NCBI GenBank assembly: GCA_047936785.1
Contig: CP176394.1
DNA from: Acidaminobacterium chupaoyuni
Lineage (GTDB): Bacteria > Bacillota > Clostridia > Oscillospirales > Butyricicoccaceae
DNA length: 64,000 bases
Strand: one strand, 5' to 3'
The position numbers and the translations under genes were made by a program. Positions 30,316 to 38,515 of the stretch are shown piece after piece; position 1 is the stretch's first letter, and every line of letters begins with the position of its first letter. A model generated the notes under the pieces. The model worked only from the letters and a program-made list of their open reading frames with translations, was not told the origin of the DNA and ran no database searches.

Positions 30316-30407
30316 GGAGAGATGGCTGAGCTGGCCGAAGGCGCACGATTGGAAATCGTGTAGGCGTTAATAGCGTCTCGAGGGTTCGAATCCCTCTCTC
30401 TCCGCCA
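30316..30407 (+). tRNA. tRNA-Ser (anticodon GGA)
   Basis: 92 bases with long variable arm. Acceptor GGAGAGA/TCTCTCC, anticodon stem CACGA/TCGTG around TTGGAAA, encoded CCA. Confidence 0.96.
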
Positions 30408-30470
30408 AATGTATCCACAACGGCATGGTTCGGGTTGATAGAAATATTAACTGAAATTATGCCGTTGTGG
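30405..30470 (+). repeat. Direct repeat copy 1: tRNA-Ser CCA end plus terminator
   Basis: Sixty-six bases beginning with the CCA of tRNA-Ser. It contains a hairpin with CCACAACGGCAT and ATGCCGTTGTGG arms. About 59 of 66 bases match the copy at 31613-31678. Between it and the HD gene (about 310 bases) I see no gene. Confidence 0.8.
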
Positions 30471-30477
30471 TTTTTTC
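30416..30477 (+). terminator. Terminator of tRNA-Ser(GGA)
   Basis: A perfect 12 bp stem (CCACAACGGCAT and complement) with a 31-base loop that itself can pair in part (GTTGATA / TATTAAC), followed by TTTTTT. Confidence 0.8.
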
Positions 30478-30783
30478 TATGTTTTTTGATGGGATGAAAA
30501 AGGTTTTTGTTTGGAGCATGAAAGGATTTAAAAAGAATTCGTAACTTTTTCATATAATTACATCATCTTTTGTTTCTTTTATAGGTTTCAAAGAATGGCA
30601 TGATATTCTTGTTTATTCAGTTGAGGCGTAGTAACCATTTGATTTTCGTGAATTCTCTGACTTATGGGTTTACACATAGTGTATGTTCTTTATTTGTTGC
30701 AGAAAACATGATAAAATATGAATGATATATACCGATATGTGGCGAAATTCAAAAAAACATGGATAATGGCAATGGAGCATTCT

Positions 30784-31434
30784 ATGAACAAAGAAATGAT
30801 TACAAAGACAGAAGCCTTTCTGGAGGATACATTTGCCGTAAGTACATATTTACAGGCCAATCCTGCGGGTTGTGCCTATCGTTTGGAGCATTCCTACCGG
30901 GTAGCCAATATCGCAAAGGGAATTGCGGAAGCTGAGGGGTTTAATGTGACCTATGCGGTGATTGCCGGTCTGCTCCACGACATTGCCTACTGTGAAGAAA
31001 TGGTGACCCGTGAGGATCGGATGAATCACGGACGGCGCAGCGCGGCGATTGCAAGACCCTTTCTTGCAAGCCTGGGCTTGCCGGACAGTGCTGTGAATGA
31101 GATATGCTACGGCATCTCTATCCATGTGGACGATGAAGCAGATTTTGAATGGGAGCGAACACCTTTCTGCGAAACCGTGGGTGATGCGGATAATATTGAC
31201 CGCTTTGATTCCTACCGAATCTATGAAACGCTGGAATACCTTAAATTCAGCGAAATGAGTCTGGCAGACAAGATGGAGAAAGTGATCTCCACCATTGAAA
31301 AGCTAAGCCGGCTCAAGGAAATGAACCTGGGAACAGCCACTGCAAAAGCCTTTTGGCTCCAGCGGTTGGATTACTATATTGGCTTCTACGAAAAGCTGAA
31401 AGCACAGTTGGAGAATAGTACAATAATACTGTAA
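30784..31434 (+). CDS. HD domain hydrolase
   Basis: A 216-residue HD-superfamily phosphohydrolase. The metal set is visible: RLEHSYRVANIAKGIA (first His), GLLHDIAYCEE (HD), NHGRRSA and ISIHVDDEAD, and a late aspartate in GDADNIDRFDSY. The family acts on nucleotides or other phosphoesters; the substrate is unknown. I start it at ATG 30784 because GGAG lies six bases upstream; earlier ATGs (30718, 30766) lack one. It sits alone between two copies of the tRNA-Ser terminator repeat, which points to insertion. Confidence 0.8.
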   Translation: MNKEMITKTEAFLEDTFAVSTYLQANPAGCAYRLEHSYRVANIAKGIAEAEGFNVTYAVIAGLLHDIAYCEEMVTREDRMNHGRRSAAIARPFLASLGLPDSAVNEICYGISIHVDDEADFEWERTPFCETVGDADNIDRFDSYRIYETLEYLKFSEMSLADKMEKVISTIEKLSRLKEMNLGTATAKAFWLQRLDYYIGFYEKLKAQLENSTIIL

Positions 31435-31449
31435 ACAGGAGTGAACACG

Positions 31450-31482
31450 ATGGAAATGAAGTATACGGAGATTTCATTCTGA
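31450..31482 (+). pseudogene. Truncated start of a following gene
   Basis: Right after the HD gene, AGGAG followed by ATG gives an open frame of only ten codons ending in TGA. The ribosome site and spacing look real, so this is probably the first bases of a lost partner gene cut off where the insert ends. The 130 bases that follow contain a weak CGCCCG/CGGGCG hairpin and nothing coding. Confidence 0.35.
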
Positions 31483-31612
31483 TAAGGGAATAATCTACGA
31501 TTATGTAATCCAAAAACATTCAACGCCCGTATCGATATAGCCCTTCGCCTATTTTCGGGCGGGTTCATTTTTCAAAATATGGGATCATTTATCTCAAAAC
31601 AAGCACCCTTTA

Positions 31613-31678
31613 CCAAATGTACCTACAACGGCATGGTTTGGGTTGATAGAAATATCAACTGAAATCATGCCGTTGTTC
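31613..31678 (+). repeat. Direct repeat copy 2 of the tRNA-Ser terminator region
   Basis: Matches 30405-30470 at about 59 of 66 bases, starting with the same CCAAATGTA. The stem (ACAACGGCAT and ATGCCGTTGT) is intact because two of the changes lie in the loop. It is not preceded by a tRNA here. Confidence 0.8.
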
Positions 31679-31702
31679 TTTTGCGGCGCGCTGTGCTATA
31701 AT
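31673..31702 (+). promoter_or_regulatory. Possible promoter of the first GNAT gene
   Basis: TTGTTC, 18 bases, TATAAT. The -35 box lies at the end of repeat copy 2. Confidence 0.5.
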
Positions 31703-31756
31703 AGGAAAAACATGGTTTTTATATGAACAAGAATGAGGGCATGCAGGGGGATAAAA

Positions 31757-32302
31757 ATGAGATATTATAAAAAAATTGTGGGCGAACATATTTATTTATC
31801 GCCCATCAATGCAGATGACGCCGACAGCTTCATCAAGTGGATGAACGATGCGGCAGTTGCGATTGATTTCGGTCAATATCCACAGGCTATTTCATCGAAA
31901 AGTGATTTGAACTGGATCTATGAGCCGCCGAAGAATATGCAGCGCTATGCCATCGTGGATCTGAAAACTGATGTGTTGATCGGAAGTATCAGTCTTCATA
32001 ATATCGATCATCTCAACCGCAATGCTTTTATTGGTATCTTCATCGGGGAAGCAGAGCAAAGAGGCAAGGGCAAGGGTGCGGAAGCAATTCGACTGATTTT
32101 AAAGTATGGTTTTAAAACGATGAATCTGCACAGCATCAATCTTACCGTGCATGCCGATAATGCTGCGGGGATTGCATGCTATAAAAAAGCAGGGTTTCGG
32201 GAAACCGGAAGATTGCCTGAAGTGGTTTTTATTGATGGAAAGTATATCGACAAAATTTTTATGGCTATTTTAGAGGATGACTTTGAGAAGGGCAGCATTT
32301 AA
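31757..32302 (+). CDS. GNAT family N-acetyltransferase
   Basis: A 181-residue acetyl-CoA-dependent transferase. It starts as RimJ/SpeG-type enzymes do (GEHIYLSPINADDADSFIKWMND), and the acetyl-CoA loop is EAEQRGKGKGAEAIRLIL, followed by HADNAAGIACYKKAGF. The substrate may be a protein N-terminus, polyamine or antibiotic. ATG 31757 has AGGGGGA upstream; the earlier start at 31733 does not. Confidence 0.85.
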   Translation: MRYYKKIVGEHIYLSPINADDADSFIKWMNDAAVAIDFGQYPQAISSKSDLNWIYEPPKNMQRYAIVDLKTDVLIGSISLHNIDHLNRNAFIGIFIGEAEQRGKGKGAEAIRLILKYGFKTMNLHSINLTVHADNAAGIACYKKAGFRETGRLPEVVFIDGKYIDKIFMAILEDDFEKGSI

Positions 32303-32471
32303 TGATGAACCAAATCACAATCTGAAATAAAGAAATCTGCATCGATAACAGCCGGCTCGGCATCAAACCCTGTTTCCCATCAAGTGAAAATCAGGTGTTT
32401 TTTGATTCCAAAAAATGCTATACGGGGTTAAATTAAAGCAGCTTGCCATACCATAAATTGGAGGTTTTGAA

Positions 32472-33032
32472 ATGACGGATGTTTATAAAAACTGCCCTCA
32501 ATTTGAAAACAAGAGGTATCTTTTAAGACTGGTTTGCAAAGAGGATCGATTGGATCTGCTAAAAGTTTATTCAGACAAAGCGGCGGTGCCTTTCTTCAAC
32601 AGCGATAATTGCGGCGGCGATGATTTTTATTACAAAAATCAAGCAAGAATGGAAAAGGCTATTGATTATTGGCTTTTTGAATATGCCAGGAAGGGCTTCG
32701 TGCGCTGGAGCATATTGGAACAAAAATCAGGGCAGGCAATCGGAACAATCGAACTTTTTCATCGGGATTCCAATGATTATTTTACAAATTGCGGTTTGCT
32801 TAGATTGGATCTGCGAAGCGATTATGAAAAAACAAGCGAAATAGAAAATATATTGGCCTTGATAATAGAACCAACCTATGCACTGTTCCATTGCGACAAA
32901 ATTGCAACAAAAGCAATAGCGGGCGCGGAAGAACGGATCAAAGCATTAGAAAATATGGGGTTTGCCCGTTCGGAGGAAAAGCTGATCGGGCATGACGGCA
33001 CAAAATATGATTCATACTTTGTGATGCTTTGA
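32472..33032 (+). CDS. GNAT family acetyltransferase, divergent
   Basis: A 186-residue GNAT-like protein: the N-terminus (FENKRYLLRLVCKEDRLDLLKVYSD), the central WSILEQKSGQAIGTIELFHR strand pair and the tail ALENMGFARSEEKL fit the fold. The acetyl-CoA loop is poorly conserved (LRSDYEKTSEIENILALII) compared with the usual RxxGxG/A, so activity is uncertain. GGAGG precedes the ATG. Not clearly in an operon with the first GNAT gene, which ends 169 bases upstream. Confidence 0.7.
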   Translation: MTDVYKNCPQFENKRYLLRLVCKEDRLDLLKVYSDKAAVPFFNSDNCGGDDFYYKNQARMEKAIDYWLFEYARKGFVRWSILEQKSGQAIGTIELFHRDSNDYFTNCGLLRLDLRSDYEKTSEIENILALIIEPTYALFHCDKIATKAIAGAEERIKALENMGFARSEEKLIGHDGTKYDSYFVML

Positions 33033-33562
33033 TGGATGGGGGTAATTCCATAGGGCGTTAAAGCTGCCCGGGGATGATCGATGTCAAGAAACAGGGCATC
33101 CTAAAAACATCAAATGCCTGAGGAAAATGGTGAAAAGGATGAAGGAACAGAAAAGATATCAGCACGAACTGACGAAAAGGTTTTTTGGAGAAGATGCTGA
33201 GAAAAATCAAGAAAAAGCAGCGGCGGGATGGGGAGAAAGCAGCGGCGGACGAATTTTGCGCTGAACCGGTAAAAAAATTTCTGATGGCAAATTTGGTAAA
33301 CCGGAAGACAGCGGCGGGAGCGAGAAGAATTAGCAAAATTTTTTACTTAAGTTTAGTTTGTTTTCAAAATATTTTGCATTTGACATCTTGTAAAACCGCG
33401 AAATACAAGGTCGATGCGGTGGGGCTTCTATGGACAGCCAAGGGAAAAGAAGACTATAATAGACGCAGAGGGAACGGGAAAAGCGTGATGGCGCCGTTTG
33501 CTGTGGGTTAAAAAATGAGCCGCAGGCCGGTTCCTCAAAAAACGCTTGGGGGAGGACAAAAA
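33033..33562 (+). other. Long gene-poor region ahead of the sirtuin
   Basis: About 530 bases with no gene I can support. An open frame of 108 codons at 33185-33511 is lysine/arginine-rich and low in complexity and has no good ribosome site. The short sequence GCAGCGGCGG occurs twice (near 33219 and 33240) with a partial third copy (33309). The last third has a probable promoter. Confidence 0.5.
33431..33460 (+). promoter_or_regulatory. Promoter of the sirtuin gene
   Basis: TGGACA, 18 bases, TATAAT, about 100 bases ahead of the start codon. Confidence 0.55.
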
Positions 33563-34294
33563 ATGGATGAAAAAATAATGCGGCTTCAAGAGATGATCGA
33601 TGAAAGCCGGCGAATCGTCTTCTTTGGCGGGGCCGGGGTCTCCACAGAAAGCGGGATTCCGGATTTCAGGAGCGTGGATGGGTTATATCACACAAAATAC
33701 CGCTATCCGCCTGAAACGATCATCAGCAGAAGCTTTTTTGAAAGCCACACCGAAGAATTTTATGACTTCTATCGTGAAAAGCTGCTCTTTCCGCAGGCGC
33801 AGCCCAACGCGGCGCATAAAAAGTTGGCAGAACTGGAAAGAGCACATCGCCTGAGCGCCGTCATCACCCAAAATATTGATGGGCTGCATCAGAAAGCCGG
33901 CAGTGAGCGAGTGTTAGAGCTGCATGGCAGTGTGTTGCGCAACACCTGCATGCGCTGTGGGAAAAAATACAGCATGGAAGATGTTTTAAACAGCCGCGGG
34001 ATTCCGCGCTGCAGCTGCGGCGGAATCATCAAGCCCGATGTGGTGCTTTATGAGGAAGGGCTGGATATGGGGCTTTTACAGCAGGCGGTGGAAGAAATCG
34101 CCGCGGCCGATCTGCTTCTGGTGGCGGGCACTTCTTTGGTGGTATATCCCGCGGCCGGTCTGGTGGATTATTTCAGAGGGAAACACCTTGTGGTCATCAA
34201 CAAATCGGCCATTGGTTTGGATAAAAAAGCGGAATTGACCCTTGCTTTGCCGGTGGGCGAAGTATTGAAACAAATCAAAGTAAATGCTCTGTAA
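33563..34294 (+). CDS. NAD-dependent protein deacylase (sirtuin, CobB/SrtN-like)
   Basis: A 243-residue sirtuin that removes acyl groups from lysines using NAD. Motifs are GAGVSTESGIPDFRS, TQNIDGLHQ with catalytic His121, and the zinc site C129, C132, C150, C152. Length fits class U/III bacterial sirtuins. ATG 33563 has GGAGGAC upstream; the frame is open to 33515 but without a site. The presence of two GNAT enzymes just upstream is suggestive of lysine acetylation turnover, but there is no operon link. Confidence 0.93.
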   Translation: MDEKIMRLQEMIDESRRIVFFGGAGVSTESGIPDFRSVDGLYHTKYRYPPETIISRSFFESHTEEFYDFYREKLLFPQAQPNAAHKKLAELERAHRLSAVITQNIDGLHQKAGSERVLELHGSVLRNTCMRCGKKYSMEDVLNSRGIPRCSCGGIIKPDVVLYEEGLDMGLLQQAVEEIAAADLLLVAGTSLVVYPAAGLVDYFRGKHLVVINKSAIGLDKKAELTLALPVGEVLKQIKVNAL

Positions 34295-34312
34295 AGCGGG
34301 CGAAAGCAAAAT

Positions 34313-34346
34313 AAAAGCCTTCGGTCATGATGACCGAAGGCTTTCT
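34313..34346 (+). terminator. Bidirectional terminator between the sirtuin gene and uppP
   Basis: A nearly perfect palindrome with arms AAAGCCTTCGGTCAT and its complement. T runs lie on both sides, so it serves both convergent genes. Confidence 0.88.
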
Positions 34347-34367
34347 TCATATAACGGGAAAACAGCG

Positions 34368-35186
34368 TTAGGCAAAAAGCAGGAAATAGCCAAGCACCAA
34401 AATGCCCAGCGCGATGCGATACCAGCCGAAAACCTTGAAATCATGCTTGCGGATGTAACTCATCAGAAAACGGATGGCGAACACCGAAACCAAAAACGCC
34501 ACCACCGAACCGGTAAGCAAAACGCCCAGCTCAAGGCCGCTGAAAGAGAAGCCGATCTTCAAAAGCTTGACAAAGCTTGCGCCGAACATCATGGGAATGG
34601 CCAGAAAGAACGAAAATTCAGAAGCGGCTACACGACTGCACCCCAGAAGGATGGCGCCCAGAATGGTGGCGCCCGAGCGGGATGTGCCGGGGATCAACGC
34701 CAGAATTTGAAAGACGCCGATCAAAAAAGCGGTTTTATAAGACAGCTGCGCCACAGAAGCGGTTTGCGGGGTGCGCTTGCGGTTTTCGATCAGAATAAAG
34801 AAAACGCCATAAAGAATAAGGGTGGCAGCCACCACAACAGGGGTGTTGAAGCGTTCGATTTTTTCATCGAACAACACGCCTACCACACCGGCGGGAACCG
34901 CGGCCACCACGACTTTGAACCAGATATCCCATGTGGCGCGCTTCTGCTGCGGGTTCTTTCGGGGTGAAAAGGGGTTCAGCTTATGGAAATAAAGCACCAC
35001 GACAGCCAGAATCGAACCCAGCTGGATCACCACAAGGAAGGTGTTCCAAAACGCTTCTGTGCAGTTCAGCGGCAGAAGTTCGTTCCACAGGATCATATGG
35101 CCCGTGCTGCTGATGGGCAGCCATTCGGTGATGCCTTGAATGATGCCGAAAAACACGGCTTTAATTATTTCGAAAAAACCACTCAT
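34368..35186 (-). CDS. uppP: Undecaprenyl-diphosphatase (bacitracin resistance)
   Basis: A 272-residue membrane phosphatase recycling the undecaprenyl carrier for peptidoglycan and other wall polymers, and giving tolerance to bacitracin. Eight or so helices. Active-site motifs are GITEWLPISSTGHMIL (residues about 18-33) and PGTSRSGATI (around 166-175). Start ATG 35186 follows CGGAGGCAGAAT. Convergent with the sirtuin gene. Confidence 0.95.
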   Translation of the reverse strand: MSGFFEIIKAVFFGIIQGITEWLPISSTGHMILWNELLPLNCTEAFWNTFLVVIQLGSILAVVVLYFHKLNPFSPRKNPQQKRATWDIWFKVVVAAVPAGVVGVLFDEKIERFNTPVVVAATLILYGVFFILIENRKRTPQTASVAQLSYKTAFLIGVFQILALIPGTSRSGATILGAILLGCSRVAASEFSFFLAIPMMFGASFVKLLKIGFSFSGLELGVLLTGSVVAFLVSVFAIRFLMSYIRKHDFKVFGWYRIALGILVLGYFLLFA

Positions 35187-35332
35187 ATTCTGCCTCCGTT
35201 ATAGTTGGTATGAAATGCATACGAATGTATTGTAGCATAGATGAATATAAAAAAGAACAAAAATATCAAAGTATTTTTGGGAAAAGGCCAAAAAGCGCGG
35301 GGGTAAAACCGTGTGGAATGCCGGAAGATTTA

Positions 35333-35360
35333 TTGACATAAGCCCAAAAAAGAATATAAT
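35333..35360 (+). promoter_or_regulatory. Sigma-A promoter for the Mrp gene
   Basis: TTGACA, 16 bases, TATAAT, both perfect boxes. Confidence 0.75.
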
Positions 35361-35417
35361 AGAAAAGGTATGAATCGTGAAAACACCCTAAGTGTAAGCA
35401 ATCAGGAGGAAATAGTT

Positions 35418-36290
35418 ATGAGCGAAACCTGCTCGCATAACTGTGAGACTTGCGGCGAAGCTTGTGCAAGCCGTTCTTCGGCACAGAATATGACGGAAAA
35501 GCCCCACCCCGGCAGCCATGTGAAAAAAGTGATCGGCGTTGTCAGCGGCAAAGGCGGCGTGGGCAAATCTTTGGTGACCTCGCTTCTGGCGGTCGAAATG
35601 CAGCGCAGAGGCCATAAAACAGCCATTTTAGATGCCGATATCACAGGCCCTTCCATCCCCAAGGCATTCGGCATCCATGAAAAAGCCCGCGGCAACGGCG
35701 ATGGCATTTTGCCCGCGGTGACAAAAAACGGCACAGAAGTGATGTCTATCAACCTGCTGCTGGAAAACGAGACCGACCCTGTCGTGTGGCGCGGGCCGGT
35801 GATCGCCACCACGGTGAAACAGTTCTGGAGCGATGTGATCTGGAACGATGTGGATTATATGTTTGTGGATATGCCTCCGGGCACAGGCGATGTGCCGCTG
35901 ACGGTGTTCCAATCGCTGCCCGTGGATGCCATTATTGTGGTGACTTCGCCCCAGGAACTGGTTTCGATGATCGTGGGCAAAGCGCTGAAAATGGCGCAGC
36001 TGATGAACATTCCCGTTTTGGGCGTGGTAGAAAACATGAGCTATGTGGAATGCCCCGATTGCGGCAAAAAGATCCTGCTTTACGGCGAAAGCAAAACCGC
36101 GCAGGCAGCGGCGGATGAAGGTTTGCCGCTGTTGGCCCAAATGCCCATCGATCCCGCCGTGGCCGCCCTTTGCGACGCCGGCAAAATCGAAGAAGTTCAG
36201 GTCAACTGGATGGATCGCGCTGTGGAAAGCCTGGAAAAGATCGAAGAGTTTTTGTGGGATAAGACAGAAGAACTGGAATATAACGAATAA
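35418..36290 (+). CDS. Mrp/NBP35-family iron-sulfur carrier ATPase
   Basis: A 290-residue P-loop ATPase that builds or carries iron-sulfur clusters. The deviant Walker A is GVVSGKGGVGKS (around residues 38-49), with VDMPPGTGD and a CPDCGKK (CxxC) motif that binds the bridging cluster. The N-terminus carries four cysteines (C5, C9, C12, C16; CxxxCxxCxxxC), an extra cluster site as in Nbp35-like proteins. ATG 35418 follows AGGAGG. Stand-alone with its own promoter. Confidence 0.92.
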   Translation: MSETCSHNCETCGEACASRSSAQNMTEKPHPGSHVKKVIGVVSGKGGVGKSLVTSLLAVEMQRRGHKTAILDADITGPSIPKAFGIHEKARGNGDGILPAVTKNGTEVMSINLLLENETDPVVWRGPVIATTVKQFWSDVIWNDVDYMFVDMPPGTGDVPLTVFQSLPVDAIIVVTSPQELVSMIVGKALKMAQLMNIPVLGVVENMSYVECPDCGKKILLYGESKTAQAAADEGLPLLAQMPIDPAVAALCDAGKIEEVQVNWMDRAVESLEKIEEFLWDKTEELEYNE

Positions 36291-36339
36291 TTTTCTTGCT
36301 GTGACGCAGACTTTTCAAAAGAGAAAAAACAAAACAGAG

Positions 36340-36374
36340 AAAACGCGGTTTCTTTTTGGGGAACCGCGTTTTGT
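36340..36374 (+). terminator. Probable terminator of the Mrp gene
   Basis: A perfect 11 bp stem (AAAACGCGGTT and complement), 11-base loop. The T run lies in the 3' arm and ends after four T, so termination may be partial. Confidence 0.6.
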
Positions 36375-36391
36375 GATTCAGAGGGAACAAA

Positions 36392-36841
36392 ATGACGGTT
36401 TATGTGGATGCGGATGCCTGCCCGGTGAAAAAACAAATTGTGGAAGCGGCAAAAAAGCGCCGGCTCGCGGTGATTATGGTGACCGATGTGAACCACCGTA
36501 TCGAAGACGGTTACAGCCGTGTGATTACGGTGGATCAGGGGCGCGACAGCGCCGATGTGAAGCTGGCGAACCTCATCGGCGCAGGCGATATTGTGGTGAC
36601 GCAGGATTACGGCGTGGCGGCAATGGCTCTGGGGCGCGGGGCCAAGGCGCTGAATCAGGATGGCCTGATCTTTACCTCGGCCAATATGGATCAGCTTTTG
36701 TTCGAGCGCCATATCGGCCAGCGGGCAAGAAGCGCGGGGCGGCGCACAAAAGGCCCTTCAAAGCGCGGCGCCCGGCAGGATCTGCTTTTCACACAGGCTC
36801 TGGAAGAATTATTGGAGGCGGCAGATGATTCGAACCGATGA
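36392..36841 (+). CDS. UPF0178/DUF188 protein (YaiI/YqxD)
   Basis: A 149-residue cytosolic protein with a PIN-like nuclease-type fold. Signature VDADACPVKKQIVEAA at the start, then ITVDQGRDSADVKLANLIGAGDIVVTQDYGVAAMAL. Conserved aspartates could form a metal site, but no activity is established for the family. Its end overlaps the start of the deoxyinosine glycosylase gene by 17 bases, so the two are translationally coupled and may share a nucleic-acid role. Confidence 0.85.
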   Translation: MTVYVDADACPVKKQIVEAAKKRRLAVIMVTDVNHRIEDGYSRVITVDQGRDSADVKLANLIGAGDIVVTQDYGVAAMALGRGAKALNQDGLIFTSANMDQLLFERHIGQRARSAGRRTKGPSKRGARQDLLFTQALEELLEAADDSNR

Positions 36842-37322
36842 AAAAACCTTTCCGCCCGAAGCCGATGAAAACAGCCGGATCTTGATTTTGGGCAGTTTTC
36901 CATCGCCGCTTTCTTTTGCTTCGGGGTTTTATTATGGGCACCCGCAAAACAGGTTTTGGCCGATGCTGGCCGAAATTTTGGGCGCCGCCGCCCCGCAGAC
37001 GGTGGAAGAGAAAAAAAGCCTGCTGAAAAACGCGCATATCGCGCTTTGGGATGTTTTGGAGACCTGTGAGATCGACGGAGCCGCAGACAGCAGCATCCGC
37101 AACCCGGTGGTAAACCCGATTGCAAAGCTGATCGACCAAACCAGGGTGAGCATGGTGCTCATCAACGGCGGCAAGGCGTTTCAGCTTTTTGAAAAATACT
37201 GCCTGCCCTGTGCGGTGCCCTATTATAAAATGCCCTCCACCAGCCCGGCCAACGCCGCCTGGCGCTTTGAGCGCCTGAAAGAAGCCTGGCAGCCGAAAAT
37301 TTCAGAAGGCTTAAAAAGATAA
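36825..37322 (+). CDS. DNA-deoxyinosine glycosylase (uracil-DNA glycosylase superfamily)
   Basis: A 165-residue repair glycosylase expected to remove deaminated bases such as hypoxanthine. LILGSFPSPLSF then YYGHPQNRFWPML (residues about 20-47) are the active-site motifs of this family; the C-terminal strand MPSTSPANAAWRFERL matches the usual SPANA motif. Coupled by overlap to the DUF188 gene. Confidence 0.85.
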   Translation: MIRTDEKTFPPEADENSRILILGSFPSPLSFASGFYYGHPQNRFWPMLAEILGAAAPQTVEEKKSLLKNAHIALWDVLETCEIDGAADSSIRNPVVNPIAKLIDQTRVSMVLINGGKAFQLFEKYCLPCAVPYYKMPSTSPANAAWRFERLKEAWQPKISEGLKR

Positions 37323-37324
37323 AA

Positions 37325-37362
37325 AAAGAAGCTTGTCTTGAAACAAAGACAAGCTTCTTTTG
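37325..37362 (+). terminator. Terminator after the glycosylase gene
   Basis: A perfect 13 bp stem (AGAAGCTTGTCTT and near complement) with a 7-base loop, then TTTTG. The dyad may also stop the convergent LysR unit. Confidence 0.8.
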
Positions 37363-37463
37363 AAATATTTTTGATGTTTAAACAGGAACAGTGAAAAAAT
37401 GAGGAAGCGGCGCGGGGCGCTTTTGGCAGAACCTGCCAATAAGGGAACCTCCCCACAGGCGCT

Positions 37464-38369
37464 TCATTCAATGGGGGCATAAAACTCGCGGGCAAATTTC
37501 ATAAAAGCCTCTGCTGCGGGGGAAAGCGGACGATCTTTGTGATAAACGAAATAGAATTTGCGGTTTAAGAATTCGCTTTTCAGATCGAACATCAAAACCA
37601 GCCCGAAACGGGCATAATCTTCGGCGGCAATGCGCGAAATGATGGAGATGCCCAGGCCTTTGGAAACCGCCTGCTTGATGCTTTCGGTGCTGTCCATCTG
37701 CGCCAGGATCTTCAGCGATTTCGGATCGACGCCCATGTTGACCAGCGAATCTTCGGTTTCTTTGCGGGTGCCGGAACCATATTCACGCATGAGGAAAGGC
37801 TCTTTTTTCAAGACCTGAAGCGGGAAACTGCCCGAAAGCGCGCGGAATTTTTCGGTGTTGGGGGTGATGACCACCAGACGGTCGTTGGCAAAGGGTTCGA
37901 AAACGCATTTGGGCTTTTCAAGCTGTGTGCCCACAACGCCGATCTCGGCATCCATGTTGATGATGTGGTTGGCCACTTCGCGGCTGTCATATTGCTTTAA
38001 AGAAAAGAAAAGATGGGGATAATCTTTTGCCATGTGCGGCAATACATCGGGCAGCAGATATTGCGAGGGAACGGTGGAGGCTGCGATCTCCAGTGTGCCG
38101 CGGATATCGGTGGCGCAGCTTTTCACCGAAAGGATGGCCTTGTCGCGCATGCGCAGCATTTCGTTGGCATATTCATAAAAGATCATGCCGGCTTTCGAAG
38201 GGTAAACTTCTTTGGTGGAACGAACGATCAGCTTTGTGCCGAATTCGTTTTCCAGCGCGCTGATATGGGCGCTGATGGTGGGCTGAGAGAGATAGATTTC
38301 TTCGGCGGCCTTTGAAAAACTCTTGTATTTGATGACATTCACAAAGGCCTCAAGTTGTTTGAAGTGCAT
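37464..38369 (-). CDS. LysR family regulator, selenium-metabolism associated
   Basis: A 301-residue LysR-type activator. The N-terminal helix-turn-helix is FVNVIKYKSFSKAAEEIYLSQPTISAHISALENEF (about residues 8-42), and the rest is the periplasmic-binding-like effector domain. The opening MHFKQLEAFVNVIKYKSFSKAA matches the group annotated as selenium metabolism-associated LysR regulators. It diverges from selD across a 146-base gap, as LysR regulators usually do from their targets. ATG 38369 follows AAAGGAAC; the longer frame to 38411 has no site. Effector unknown. Confidence 0.85.
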   Translation of the reverse strand: MHFKQLEAFVNVIKYKSFSKAAEEIYLSQPTISAHISALENEFGTKLIVRSTKEVYPSKAGMIFYEYANEMLRMRDKAILSVKSCATDIRGTLEIAASTVPSQYLLPDVLPHMAKDYPHLFFSLKQYDSREVANHIINMDAEIGVVGTQLEKPKCVFEPFANDRLVVITPNTEKFRALSGSFPLQVLKKEPFLMREYGSGTRKETEDSLVNMGVDPKSLKILAQMDSTESIKQAVSKGLGISIISRIAAEDYARFGLVLMFDLKSEFLNRKFYFVYHKDRPLSPAAEAFMKFAREFYAPIE

Positions 38370-38413
38370 AAAAAAGTTCCTTTCATAAGGGATTTTGCAG
38401 AAAAAAAGCATAC

Positions 38414-38442
38414 TTGCGCATTTGATAAGTTTGCGCTATGAT
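38414..38442 (+). promoter_or_regulatory. selD promoter and likely LysR site
   Basis: TTGCGC, 17 bases, TATGAT. TTGCGC is repeated at 38431, right next to the -10 box, giving two direct repeats 17 bases apart, one and a half helical turns. This fits an activator site in the divergent region. Confidence 0.5.
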
Positions 38443-38515
38443 AATACTGTACCTAAAATGGTATAAATTCAGCGGACATATTTACCGCATAGACCCAAGG
38501 AAAGGCGGGATCATC

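Noticed and set aside
33185..33511. A 108-codon open frame ahead of the sirtuin gene
   Set aside because: Low-complexity Lys/Arg-rich product, no ribosome binding site, overlaps the likely promoter.
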